From Acheta domesticus (taxonomy: Eukaryota > Arthropoda > Insecta > Orthoptera > Gryllidae): DNA of 64,000 bases. Below are positions 45,291 through 56,200 of this stretch, one piece after another. The DNA lies in NCBI GenBank assembly GCA_031308135.1, contig JAHLJT010009355.1:2417217-2481216 (forward strand), given 5' to 3'. Made by a program: the position numbers and the translations under genes. The notes below the pieces were generated by a model. That model was not told the DNA's origin, did not search any database, and saw only the letters and a program-made list of their open reading frames with translations. How positions within the stretch are numbered: the first letter of the stretch is position 1; each line of letters begins with the position of its first letter.

Positions 45291-45625
45291 GAAGAATTGA
45301 ATTGCCTTATTTTACGTGGCGAGACTCGGGCCATGAGGCCCACTCTTCCGTCTGACCACGCAAATTTTGCTACGCGCCTTTCACCTAGCGGAGAAAGAAG
45401 GTATTATCTCGGGTGACGAAACAGACGATTTGAATTTAGCTCAGAGGCTTCATTTAGGCTTGAGGATCCTTTACATGTAGTACATCTACATGGGACAGCC
45501 AGCTTTACTTCGCCTCCGAAGGAAGGTATACGAAGGATTTTGTCGCCGTTAAAAATCCTCGGCTTCGATCGGGTTTGAATCCTGGAACCTGGATTTAACA
45601 GTCCAATACACTAACCGCTACACCG
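45291..45625 (-). repeat. SINE family S2, complete copy
   Basis: On the minus strand it starts with a tRNA-like head: CGGTGTAGCGGTTAGTGTAT for the A-box region and CCAGGATTCAAACCC for the B-box (about 45570-45585). The body is shared with 30455-30750, and a CAATTCAATTC-type tail ends at about 45291. It abuts the plus-strand SINE at 45062, a tail-to-tail pair. Confidence 0.8.
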
Positions 45626-47257
45626 CCGACGCCGCAAAAGACATCAGAGGCGAGCGGCGGCCATGGGTGACGGCTCGCGTTTCGGAGCACGCGGCCAATT
45701 CGTCACGCGCCCACTCGCACACGCCGACGCGACCGCTCACGCGCACTGGCGCGGCCGAGCGGCTGCAGGAGCACGGGGCGGGGGCCTTGGCGGGAGCGAT
45801 GGCGGGGCGGGGCGGGGGGCGGGAGCGGTGTGGAGGCGTGGATAGGACAGGGCGAAGAAGGGAGAACGGGGAGGTGCAGAATGACCAAGGACGGAGATGG
45901 ATTGGGAAGGGAGGACACGCAGGCGGAAATTGAAAAACGAGGAAGGACAACGGGATAGGGAACGGAGTGCGGGTGGCAGTTCAAATCGGGCATCGCTTCA
46001 GCCAGGGGAAAATCTAAGCACAAGGGTGTGTAAGGTGAGAGGGAATAGAAAGGAAAGAGGTGCGTGGCCTGTTTGTCAGCGGGAATGCTGACTCTCAGCT
46101 AATCTTAGTTGGTGTCGCGGTAGAGTGCGTAGGTGGGAGAGTTACGGGAAAGAGTAGCGAGCAGAGGAGAGAGAGAGAGAGATTGAGAGAAAGAAAGGGC
46201 GGTGGGGAGACTGGAGGGCTATGGGTGGCAGTGGCAAGGGTAGTTGGCGATGGTTCGCGTAGGGTCGCACAGGAATATTCGTATATTGGGGCAAGAGCCA
46301 GTTCGGACTCGTGTGGGCTGAGATTGCACCGAGACGAGGGCGTAGCGAGGGTCCTGAGGGCGATACGTATGAAGACAGGGAAGGATGGGTGGGAGGAAGG
46401 GGCGGGGCGGGAACGCGTGTGGCTAGAGGGTTAGCAGGAGGGGTGAGGCTGGGTTTACTGCCACACGGCGACAGGGGACATAAGGCGAGGGGAAGTGTCA
46501 GGGCGGGAATGGCGATGGCGAAGGTGAGGACGAAGGCGAAGGTGAGTGCGCAGGTGAGGACGACCGGGGCGAGGGCGAAAGGGAAGGCGACGGTGAGGAC
46601 GAGAGCGAAGACGAGGATGAGGGAGTGGATGAAGGCGGAGGCGAGGGTGAAGGCGAGGGCGAAGGTGAAGGCGAGGGCGAGGGTGAAGGCGAGGGCGATG
46701 GTGAAGGCGAGGGCGAGGGTGAGGGTGAAGGCGAGGGCGAGGGTGAAGGCGAGGGTGAGGGTGAAGGCGAGAGCGAGGATGAACGAGAGGACGAGAGTGA
46801 AGCCGATGGCGATGGCGAGGGTGAGGGCGGGGCCGAGGGTGACAGTGTGGGCGTGGGCGGGGTGAGGCGAGGGCGAGGGTGAAGCGAGGGCGAGGGTGAA
46901 GCCGAGGGCGATGGCGATGGCGAGGGTGACAGTGTGGGCGTGGGCGAGGTGAGGCGAGGATGAGGGGTGGGCGTGGGCGGGAGGCTGCGGCTAACAAGGG
47001 CGCGCGGGGCGCTGCGGCGCTATGCGTCTCGCCCTCATTTGTTTCTTCTGGCCGTTAGAGCGCGGCGCGGGCGGTTGTGGAGGGGGAAACAATTGCCGAG
47101 CGTCCGGCGCTGTCCGCCGTCGCGGCCGTTTGAATAAAAACGAGCCCCCGGGAGGCCGGGGCGCATGCATCACCCGGCGAGGACCCCTCCCCCTCCCCCC
47201 CCCGCCACGACCACTGCGCCCGCCCAGCCAGCCATCGCATTGGCCGCGCCTCCACAC
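45626..47257. other. GC-rich region with CpG-dense ends
   Basis: 45640-46000 and 46985-47257 are CpG-dense, and the middle is the purine-rich minisatellite. Many overlapping frames exist on both strands, but all are Arg/Pro/Gly/Glu-rich and match no domain, so no gene is called. A (GAGA)n run lies at 46168-46184. A CpG-island promoter is possible but no exon could be supported. Confidence 0.4.
46490..46960 (+). repeat. Degenerate GGCGAG/GGTGAA hexamer minisatellite
   Basis: Runs of GGCGAGGGTGAAGGCGAGGG and variants. The six-base periodicity keeps several frames open (Glu-Gly, Ala-Arg-Val-Lys and, inverted, Arg-Pro-His-Pro). The blocks at about 46845-46880 and 46925-46980 (GTGGGCGTGGGCG) are an internal duplication. 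Confidence 0.9.
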
Positions 47258-47800
47258 TGGCCGGGAGAGGTGGCTCAGGGCATCAACTGATGTCACTGCA
47301 CTCCCCTCACCGGGAGGTCCTACGCTTCCACTCCCAACGACGGCAGGATTTTCCACACTGGCTTGTCAGCTAGGTCGAATTCAGTCGCTGTCTACAGGAG
47401 AATTTTAGCGGCCGGCTGCTCTGATCGGGAGTTTTCCGTGGTTTCTCCGATCAACACCAGGCGTATGCTGGGGCAGTGTCCTAACAAACGGGCCACGGAC
47501 TGCGCGCGATCTTTACTTCCTCTTTCTTGTCTTATCCTCACCCCCTTACACATACACACACGCTAACATGTACTATACTACCACACATGCCTGGAGACTG
47601 TTCTGGAGCTTAGAGCTTGTCCCGGCTGGGGCGGTGCCCCGCTGGTGGGAGAGACCTGGTTGGGACGGAAAGCTCACTAGTCGATGCTAGGTCGGCGCCG
47701 GATTTCGCCATCTGCCGATGCACCACACACACCACACATACGGGACTAATGGCCTCTGTAGTTGACGCTCCCGGAATCACCAACAATCAATCAGTGGCCG
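47258..47800 (+). repeat. SINE S1, long copy 4
   Basis: The longest S1 member. It starts GGCCGGGAGAGGTGGCTCAG (A-box-like), with a decayed B-box region. Next come the AATTCAGTCGCTGTCTACAG block, the CTCTGATCGGGAGTTTTCCG block, AACAAACGGGCCACGGACTG, the TTGTCCCGGCTGGGGCGGTG block and ACGGGACTAATGGCC. It ends AATCACCAACAATCAATCAG. Parts recur at 12199, 13285, 19545, 22296 and 60190. Confidence 0.8.
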
Positions 47801-48317
47801 GTCGCGCGAAGAGCCGCACCCTGTAGGCGATCGTTCTGTGCGAGCGACGCGCCGAGACGGTCGTTACGGCGCTGCCGCTATCACGAACAAACGGTGCCGA
47901 TGCGACAGACCTCCACATTGGCCCAGACTCCTGTACGGGGAGAAGGAATCGAAACGAAACACCAATCACCAACCCAAAGGAGCCACCCGGTTCGAAGCGA
48001 CCCCGCGAGGGGGCAGCGAACAGGATTAAAAACTCGAGAATCGCTTCAGTGGCCGCGCACCCGCGATTCGCCCAAGAGAAGCCTGACACGGTGTCACACA
48101 CTCCCGATCATTCTCGCTGCCCACACCAGTGCAGCACTGCGAGTATCGAAAACGAACTGCACCTGTAATCTGATTGCACCGTCCTTTTCTGCGGACGAAA
48201 AGGCGATGGATAGAAAGTAATGTAGACGTGACCAGACCTCTCCGTTTACCGCTTAATCGTTTCTATTAAACATGAAAAACATTATTTATTACACACTCAA
48301 TGAAGGCAGAAAAGAAC
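47801..48317. other. Unassigned, moderately GC-rich DNA
   Basis: Complex sequence without a recognised protein. The 152-codon frame from 47762 begins inside the SINE and looks accidental. Confidence 0.4.
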
Positions 48318-48319
48318 TA

Positions 48320-48895
48320 CACTAAGTGATCAAACGTATCCGGACACGTTGCTTAAAATGACTTAACAGTTCATGGCGCCGTCCATCGATAATGCTGGAA
48401 TTCAATAGGGTATTGGCCCACCCTTAGCCTTGATGACGCTTCCACTCTCGCAGGCATACTTTCAATCAGGTTCTGGAAGGTTTCTTGGGAATGGCAGCCC
48501 ATTCTTCACGGAGTGCTGCACTGAGGAGAGGTATCGATATAGGTCGGGGAGGCCTGGCACGAAATCGACATTCCAAAACATCACAAAGGTGTTCGATGGG
48601 ATTCAAGTCAGGACGCTGAGCAGGCCAGTCCATGACAGGGATGTTACTGTCGTGTACCTACTCTACCACATGCCGTGCAGTATGAACAGGTGCTCGATCG
48701 TGTTGAGAGATGCAATCGCTATCCCCGAATTGCTCTTCAACAGTGGGAAGCAAGAAGGTGTTTAAAACATAAACGTAGACCTATGCCGTGATAGGCCCAC
48801 GCAAAACAACAAAGGGTGTAAGCCCACTCCATGAAAAACATGATCACACCATAACACCACCGCCTCCTTGTCCGGATACTTTTGATCACATAGTG
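48320..48895 (-). mobile_element. Tc1-type element, 576 bp, decayed
   Basis: The ends CACTAAGTGATCAAACGTAT and, inverted, CACTATGTGATCAAAAGTAT continue into CCGGACA, giving inverted repeats of about 27 bp flanked by TA. On the minus strand the frame reads QHDRAPVHTARHVVE, a stop, then VHDSNIPVMDWPAQRPDLNP followed by IEHL. This is the last two catalytic residues of Tc1 transposase. The Asp codon is at 48697-48699 and the Glu codon at 48592-48594, exactly 34 residues apart (DD34E). A second stop follows. The N-terminal DNA-binding part is deleted, so the copy is dead. Confidence 0.9.
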
Positions 48896-49019
48896 TATGA
48901 GTACAAGTTAGAATGCCAAGCTCTACGACGATAAATTAGAGATTTCACTTAGAGATCGCAGCTCTGCAGGTTTGTGCAATTGAAACTGCACGAGAACGGA
49001 AGTGACGTGACGTGAAGTG
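48896..49019. other. Unassigned DNA
   Basis: A short gap between the Tc1 remnant and the LINE. Nothing recognised. Confidence 0.4.
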
Positions 49020-51250
49020 AAATTAGTTTTAAATTATTTTTTATTATTGAAAATCATTAAAATTCTGTAATTTATATTTTTCTTTCTAACAGAGCTCATT
49101 TCACTACTCACAAGTCGAAACAACTAGCAAACTGCGTCGGTTTAAGTCTTTTAAAGTAGTTATGTGATATTTCTCTTTTGTTATAATTATATAGCAGACC
49201 ATAGTGATAAAGAATACGGCTGAAGTTGAGAAAAATAATTATTAAAGTTAGAATATTGAAGATCTAACTGTTTTCAAACAGTATGCGCTAACAAATTTAA
49301 TGACTTCTTTTATTGGGATTACAAGTTAGTTGCCATTTTCTACGGGTAATGCGTTTAAGAGTTATTAAATTAAATAATTCTTTAGGTAAAATATTAAAAG
49401 ACAACTTTTTGGAAGGATGAGAATGAATTGTTGATAATTCTACTGTTTTTTAACATTCTTTATGTCAGAAAAGGTAAGTAAAGAGGAAGGATAGTTTGTA
49501 AAGCATTGCGTATAAGAATTAAAAATATTCCAATTAATCCTTCCCTTAATGAGAGAATTATTATATTGACATGAAGTTGGAATTTTATTAAATTGGATTA
49601 CCTGGATTGTAGTCTGAATTTAAAGCATGTATGCAATATTGCATTATCGGAAATCTTATATTTTGATGAATTACAATATCAAGAATATCAGGAATAATCT
49701 TAGTATTCTTTGAATAATATGTTAGCTGCGAAAGTGAAGTAGTGCGGATGTACTATTATACCCCAAGCTTGGTGTTTCGCATTTAAATCACCGAGTAAAA
49801 CTCTTTTTGGATTGTTATTTAATAATAATTCTAAATTTACTTTAGATAATATTTTGTTAGGTGGTCTATTCGCCGCTATTATATTTATGGAACCTGTAGA
49901 AAAGAAAAAATATAAGAGCTTTATATATTCCAATTCGGAAGAATTAGGAACATATATTTTTAAAAGTTTGATTTTTCTGCGAATGAAAATTGTTACATCT
50001 CCTCCAGTAGTGACAGACGTCTTTGTCAAGTAGTCAGAGTACGTCTTTGCTATATATTAAATAATATGGTATGCCACATTTTTGGAATGAGTTAAATGTG
50101 TTTCTGTAACAAAAGGAATGTCTTTTTTATATTCTATATTATTTTTTGACTATGTAAAAAATCTTTGAATTCTGTCAGCTGGCGCAGAAGACCAATAGCA
50201 TTCCAATTTAAAACTTTTACTTTAGTGTGATCCATTATTGAATATTCGTGGAATATCACCTTGAATTACACAATGTATTTGGGGAAGTAAAGAATTTGGT
50301 ATTTGTTTTGGTATAATAGGAATGTAAGATTTGAATATTGATGTATTAAAATGCGAACTATTAAAAGTAATATGAAGATATTGTTGGAATTTTGTAGATA
50401 TAGAAGGAAGAGTAGGAGAATTATTGAAGTTTATAGAAGGAGAAATATAGAATAAGAAATCATAGGTGATAAGGGGCTTAAGTTTTGAATATTTTTGGTT
50501 TTGTAATAATAAAGATAAATGTAAATTTTGATTAGAATTTAGAACTGACTTTGCATTAGAATTTAAAGAATGTTTCTTAAATAAAATATATTCTCCACAG
50601 TTATATGTATGCTTCTCAAAACAGATTACACATTGAGGAGTAGAATTACTTGTTTTTTTTTACATTTTGAATAGTGGTGATTCTCAGTACTTCGCACACA
50701 ATGAGATTCTAATGAAAAGTTGTCCTCTTTATGATTAAAATGTTTGCAATTTTTACATTGTACAGGAGAACGTGATTTAGAACGAAATTTAATTTTGACA
50801 ATAATTTAAATAGATTATCCAATTTTATGATATCCCTATTAAGATAATTGTCTAAAAGTTAAAGGAACAGATTTCTAAAAGTTGACGATTTTATATTAAA
50901 TAATTCTATATACAGATGTAATAGTACATGTTTGGGATAATTCAGTTTTAATTTCCTCATTAGTGTAGGAAATATGACTATCCTATAACATTGCTAATAA
51001 GCTTTGTTGAATCGGATCACTATGGGGAAAAATTTCGAATTTAATGTGTTTTACTTTCGAAAATCATCAATAGAATCAACGAAAATGGAAGTATGGTCAC
51101 TTTTACTTTGGTAGTGAAAGATGTGCAAGTTGTTTTATTTCTGAAATAACTGCACCAAAGTTGTTTAATTGGAGGAATGGAAGTTTTATTTGTTTAGAGT
51201 GATTCCTATCTTGAAGTGTCGGAATAGAATCCTCTGCTGTCTCTAGATCT
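49020..51250 (-). pseudogene. I/Jockey-type LINE, decayed ORF1 and ORF2 start
   Basis: Minus strand, 5' to 3': a gag-like ORF1 remnant with NEEIKTELSQTCTITSVYRI (about 50960-50900), then the zinc-knuckle region QCKNCKHFNHKEDN...HCV and CVICFEKHTYNC (about 50770-50590). After about 550 bp the ORF2 endonuclease follows (50030-49560): GGDVTIFIRRKIK, NRPPNKILSKVNLELLL, GDLNAKHQAWG and, after a frameshift, PDILDIVIHQ and LNSDYNPGNP. The GDxNAKHxxWG and SDxNP motifs hold APE-type catalytic residues. Weak traces continue to about 49020. Reverse transcriptase is absent. Multiple stops and shifts make it dead. Confidence 0.8.
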
Positions 51251-51398
51251 TGACTTTAAGAAATAACCTTGGGCCTCATAAACTAAAATGACTTAGAAAG
51301 AAACCAATGATCGTTATATTTCTGTTTTGTAGCAAATCGTACTATACAATCCAAGCAAATTACGAAGTTAATTTGAAAGGAATATTTTTTATCAGGTA

Positions 51399-51556
51399 CA
51401 GAGGCGGATCCAAGGCATGGGGGACAGGTCCCCCCCAAGGCCTAGAGTTTTCTTTTGTTACCTTCTTTTATTTGGCAAAATTGATTTAAATATTTATGTT
51501 AAAATTAACAAATCTATATTGGCCCCCTGCAAAATTTTCGACTGGGTCCGCCCCTG
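51399..51556. mobile_element. 158-bp hAT-type MITE
   Basis: CAGAGGCGGATCCAAGG at the left and, inverted, CAGGGGCGGACCCAGTCG at the right are typical hAT termini. The 8-bp flanks ATCAGGTA and ATCAAATT match at five positions, so the duplication is decayed. No coding sequence. Confidence 0.7.
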
Positions 51557-51947
51557 ATCAAATTAAGTATCGTTTGTTAAATGAAAGTTAATAAGAATAA
51601 CATTTTATTTTCACTTGCTTTGACATACAATTTAATGTACATTAAAACTCCAGTACTCACATGTTTAGTGGAGTTGTTTGCCTTTAAAATAGATGTCAAA
51701 TATCATAGTGATTATCTAAGAAAAGAAAAGTAACTTTTACACTTTATACCTGTTATACTATATAATTATTTCTCATTAAGGAAAATAAGTATTAGATTTA
51801 TCAGAATTTGTATTATATAATGCAATGACAAAATAAAATTCATGTGATCTTATAAATAAATGCGTTGATGAAATCACACCTAATTATAAATAGATATATA
51901 ATATATACAGTAATTTTATATTACAATGGATCAGTGTTTAAAATTGA

Positions 51948-51953
51948 TTTATT
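51948..51953 (-). promoter_or_regulatory. Poly(A) signal AATAAA
   Basis: AATAAA on the minus strand about 97 bp downstream of the stop codon of the large gene, the closest canonical signal. Confidence 0.55.
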
Positions 51954-52049
51954 TAATTTGTTTACCTTACAAAATTCTAGTTGCAAAGAAACAAATGGAA
52001 TGAATTTCAAAATCTGCTCTCAATATTCTGTGGTTTGCGAACCCTTGTC

Positions 52050-52421
52050 TCATACACTGTTTTCTGCCTTAACGGTTAATGGTTCCGCTCCAGGCCCTTG
52101 ATCCAGTACATAATTCGTTAGAAAACTCATATCATCCCTTATTTGCGGACGTAAGAATTTTAATTTACACATATGTTCAAAGGCAGCCTTCAGAAATTCA
52201 CCTTTCGTAGGGTACGCTTCAAACTTGAATCCATTTAAATACTTGTTGGGGTTGAAGTTGTAGGAAAGAAAATAAATAACTTTCTTGACCCGTTGTCGAT
52301 CTTCATCACTGAGACGATCGTGGTCGATTGCTCGAAATAGATCCAGAACGGAAATCTCCGTCTTTTTGGGGACGAGGTAGTCCACTGCCTGGGCGCCGTA
52401 GCCCTCGTGGATCACGCGGCT
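52050..52421 (-). CDS. Last exon of large unrecognised gene
   Basis: On the minus strand TTTCTTTGCAG precedes AGCCGCGTGATC at 52421, a good acceptor. The frame (phase 0) runs 123 codons to a TGA at 52050-52052. It contains FEAYPTKGEFLKAAFEHMCK followed by LKFLRPQI, which matches the repeats of the preceding exon (YxTKGxLLxAxLxxALxLxxV). This shared repeat, the compatible phase and the donor at 53203 tie the two exons together. Ser/Val-rich C-terminus, with no membrane anchor seen. Function unknown. Confidence 0.8.
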   Translation of the reverse strand, partial: SRVIHEGYGAQAVDYLVPKKTEISVLDLFRAIDHDRLSDEDRQRVKKVIYFLSYNFNPNKYLNGFKFEAYPTKGEFLKAAFEHMCKLKFLRPQIRDDMSFLTNYVLDQGPGAEPLTVKAENSV

Positions 52422-52494
52422 CTGCAAAGAAATGGCGACACGTCACATATTTGATTGTAAAATGGGGATCTACAAGAGTTGATACTTCCTAGAA

Positions 52495-52802
52495 CAGGGC
52501 TTTCCAACTGGCGGCCCATCGAATCTTTTTGTGCAGCTCACGGCTGCTTCGAAAAATTTTATTATACCAGCCAAATACAATACAATTGCATAATTCATCT
52601 TATTTTTATTTAATGAAGTATTCATTGTGTCGTTGAATATACATTAATCATTAAGTATGTTGAATAAAAGTCGTATCTAAAATGTATATTTGAGTATAAT
52701 CTCAGCAGTAAGGGTAAAAATCATCTTAAATTACCGTACGGCCCGCGACCTAACTAGAATTTGATATGTGAAACATAAGCCCTTCTCAGTTGGACAGCCC
52801 TG
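52495..52802. mobile_element. 308-bp hAT-type MITE in intron
   Basis: CAGGGCTTTCCAACT at the left and, inverted, CAGGGCTGTCCAACT at the right form a 15-bp inverted repeat with one mismatch. The flanks TCCTAGAA (52487-52494) and TGCTAGAA (52803-52810) are an 8-bp duplication with one mismatch. The right half recurs at 22143-22295. Confidence 0.85.
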
Positions 52803-53065
52803 TGCTAGAACTTGCTCAACTTTTGCGGAAGCAATTTTTTCTCTGCTAATGATAATGAGAATCATTTACATGTATATTCGTGTACATGTATAAATGTAAA
52901 GTCTGCCCCCCTTTTTTCTTGTAATTTGTCCTCAATTGAGGCTTTTGGGTGTAAGTAATAATTTCTGACATTTTGCGAAAGTAAAATTATTGACTTTTCT
53001 CATCCTTCTTGTAAATAAGAAACATGACAGACGTGAGGAACACTCTTTATATCAATGTTGTTTGT

Positions 53066-53104
53066 AGCCCTGATGAAGGCTTAATAAAAGCCGAAACGTT
53101 GGGA
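53066..53104 (+). ncRNA. CTGATGA-stem-GAAACG motif, copy 3
   Basis: GCCCTGATGA, a GGCTT/AAGCC helix with an AATA-type loop, then CGAAACGTTGGG. This copy has the exact hammerhead core words CUGAUGA and GAAA around a closed helix II. No partner for helix III or a cleavage site was found nearby, so activity is unproven. Confidence 0.35.
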
Positions 53105-53203
53105 GCTTAAAATGGTGTTGTTTAATGACCTACACTCAATAATCGGGCCATAATATGAAAGTCGAAGGGGATGTAAGGATGACAGAAAGGTACTACTACG
53201 TAC

Positions 53204-56200
53204 CTTAAAGTACTGCAGCGCCTGCAGCGTGGGCGGCGGCGCCTGGTACTGCGCCTGCATCTCCAGCGCCTTCTGCAGCAGCAGCTGCAAGGCCGCGCCT
53301 CGCGTGCGCACCTTCTCCTGCGCCACCAGGGGGCTGACGAGCGAGGCGAACTGCTGGTTCTCGAACAGCTCCTGGATGTGCCGCAGGTGCTGCTCCTCCT
53401 GGGTGCTCTCGGGGTAGGGCAGCGCCTTCACCAGCGTCTGCAGGTTGACGGAGAGCGGCGTCGGCCCGCTGGCCGGAGTCACGTGCGACTTCTTCAAGAA
53501 CGACAGGTAGTCGCTGAGACGCGCGAACAGGCGGGAGTTGTCCTTGACGGGCTGGAGGGTGAGCGCGTGGGTGACGATGGCGACCAGCAGCTCCCCCTTG
53601 GTGCAGTAGTTCTGCGGTTGGAAGTCGGCGCCCATGATTCCCCAGAAGTCCGGTCGCGCGAAAAAGTTCCGGATCGGTCGCATCTTGATGTGTTCTGCCG
53701 TGCCCGGAACGGTGCGCGGTAAGAGGGTGAGCGGTCGCTTCCAGTTGGGAGGTTCCCACTCTTGCACCACGTCGGGTTTCGGGAACGGCGTGCTCTTCAC
53801 GTCCACGGGTCGTATGTGTATTTCGTTAAGGTGATTCAGAAATTGTTTGGTCACCCTGTAGAGCACCACGTTCTGATGCACGAACTTCAAACGGAGCGAT
53901 TTTTGTAAAACGGCCTTGAGGAACTTTCCTTTCGTGCGATACAGGCTGGGCTGAAAGTAAGGACCGAGTTTGTAGTAGATGTTTTCGTCTGCCAGGAAGT
54001 AGTGAATGGGGCGCAGTTTGTCGCAGGGAGGGGTGCCGGGTGAGCACGGAGGAAGGTTCTTGAAGGGCTCTTCGTAATTAGCCGCTTGAAGCGCGTATTC
54101 TTCCGTTATGTTTGGGAAAGACGTGTATTGAATTGCCTGCGGACTGCGGGGAAGGGTGTAGAGATAAGTGAGATACTGCTTCATCGAATTGTAGAGAATG
54201 GCGTTAAATCTCACGACGCTTGACAGGACGGCTCGTTTCAATATACCAATCAATAAATTCAATTTCGATTCGTATGTCTCCGGTCGGAAAGAATTTCCCA
54301 GCCACGAATACAATTTTGGAACTTTAATAAACTCTCTGATCGGTCGAATTAGGGTGTCTTCAGTTGTACCAACTTCGGTTGGAGGCAGAAGTTGTTCAGG
54401 ACAGGAATAATTAGGTTTCTGGTTTAATTCCGTTTCGTTGAGTATAGGAAACTTCACCAGAGGTTCTGGGGCTCCAGGGTAAATCGTTTCTTCGTCTACA
54501 GAATCATCGTAGTGACTCAAAGCGTATCCAAGCGCTGTTTCAATCGGTGTAGTCGCCTGGTACGCGGATGTTGTAGAACTCGACGTCGGGCGGAATGCAA
54601 CAATCTCTTTTAACGTTGTGGTAATGACGGACGTTGTCGTAAGCGCAGATGTTGTTTTTGGTGTTGTGGTGGGTTTTAAAGTTGTAGTAGTTGTAGTAGT
54701 TGTGGTTGTAGTTGTGGATGTTGACGGTGAAACAAGTTTTGCTTTCGGTTTTTCGGCACCGATCTGAGGCCACAGCTTGTTGCGACACCGCTTTCTCTTC
54801 TGCACTTTGACTTTGTACTCTGGTTGCACGGGCGGGGCGATCGGGTCGCCGTTGACATCCAAACTAGTGATCAGAGAAGTCATGAGGTTCTTCGCCGGCC
54901 CGCTTATCAAACCGCCTTTGACCACTCTCCGATAGAAGTTGAGGATGCACTGCCGTGGTCGGCTGCACTCCTCCACTGGAATCGCGTCGATCAACTCCGC
55001 CACTGGAAGGCGCTCCTTGCGAAGCAGGGCTTCCAGCCGCACCACCAAGGAGTGGATTTTCTTTGGCATCGTGGGGCCTTCGAAGGCGTCCAAGAGGAAG
55101 GGCGCCTCGAGGAAGTCGGGAGGTATCTGGGGAGACATGCTGCAGAGGAATTTCTTGAAAATGAGGTACACTTTGAGGTATTTAACGGAAGATTTGATTT
55201 CGTGAAGAAGCTGCGGTAGTCGAAGTTCGATCCGCGTGAGAACAGCGATAAGCAAATTGATGGTTTCCGTGTGGTCGAATCTGTTGAAGCCTTTCACGAT
55301 GAACTCCATATCCAAGTGCCCGTTCTCGATATAAAACTTGAGCCTGTTTTTGGCGTCCACCACGTCGTCGGGGTACTCCGCAGGCGTGATGGCCTTGAGA
55401 ATGTGCAAGATGTCGAGGGTGGGGCGACTCATGATGGCGGACGTGTACTTGAAGTTGGGGTTGCTGTACGAGGCGACGAGCGGTTTAACGTACGAGTGCA
55501 CCAGTCGGGCGGCGTCGCGCACCGTCGGGTCCACCTCCGCGGATTCGGCGAGCGCCCACAAGATGGCGCGCATGTAGTCGTCGATGCCGCGGCCGCGCGC
55601 GCTCTCCGCCCGCTTGAGGACGGCCCGCCAGCCGCTGACGCGGCGCTGGCGCAGGCGGTCCGCCACGAAGCGCTCGGCCTCGGCCCGCTGCGGCACCGCC
55701 GCGTCGGCCGGCCGCGCCTGCAGCAGCAGCGCGAACAGCGTCTGCGACAGCGGCAGGGTGCCGTCCGTGATGGCCACGAAGGCGTTGGCCACCACGCTGC
55801 CCGCCACCCGCGCCGTGGCGGCGTCCGCCTGCGCCGCCGTCTCCGCCGGGAACTCGGGCTCCTTGGCGAGCTGCTTGAGCGCGGACGGGTCGATGCCCTC
55901 GAGGAAGTCCACGACGAGCGGGCCGCCCTCGGGGCGGAGCACCTCGTCCAGGTCGATCTCGTCGTTCTCCAGCGCCTGCAGCCAGAAGCGGATCGCGTCC
56001 TTGAGGTACGCCGGCGCCACCTCCTCCATGGCGCGGAACAGGCCTCGGAACTGGCTGGTGGGCGACGAGCGGCAGATGTCTCGCAGCTTCCTCACCAGCG
56101 GCACCACCTGGAAGCGGCGGTACCGCACCTGCTCGTAGACGTAGTACAGCGAGGTGTAGAGCTCTGCGTCGAGGTGGTCGCCCGGGACGTGGAGCACGTA

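Larger units (their letters stand above)
52422..53203 (-). other. Intron of large gene
   Basis: GTACGTAGTA donor at 53203 and TTTGCAG acceptor ending at 52422, 782 bp, phase 0. It holds a hAT MITE (52495-52802) and a CTGATGA/GAAACG motif (53066-53104). Confidence 0.8.

Noticed and set aside
46311..46997. 180-codon basic and Pro-rich frames
   Set aside because: Produced by the GGCGAG/GGTGAA hexamer array; open in several frames at once.
45640..47410. Protein-coding gene in the GC-rich block
   Set aside because: Frames are compositionally biased on both strands, with no domain and no supported splice pattern.
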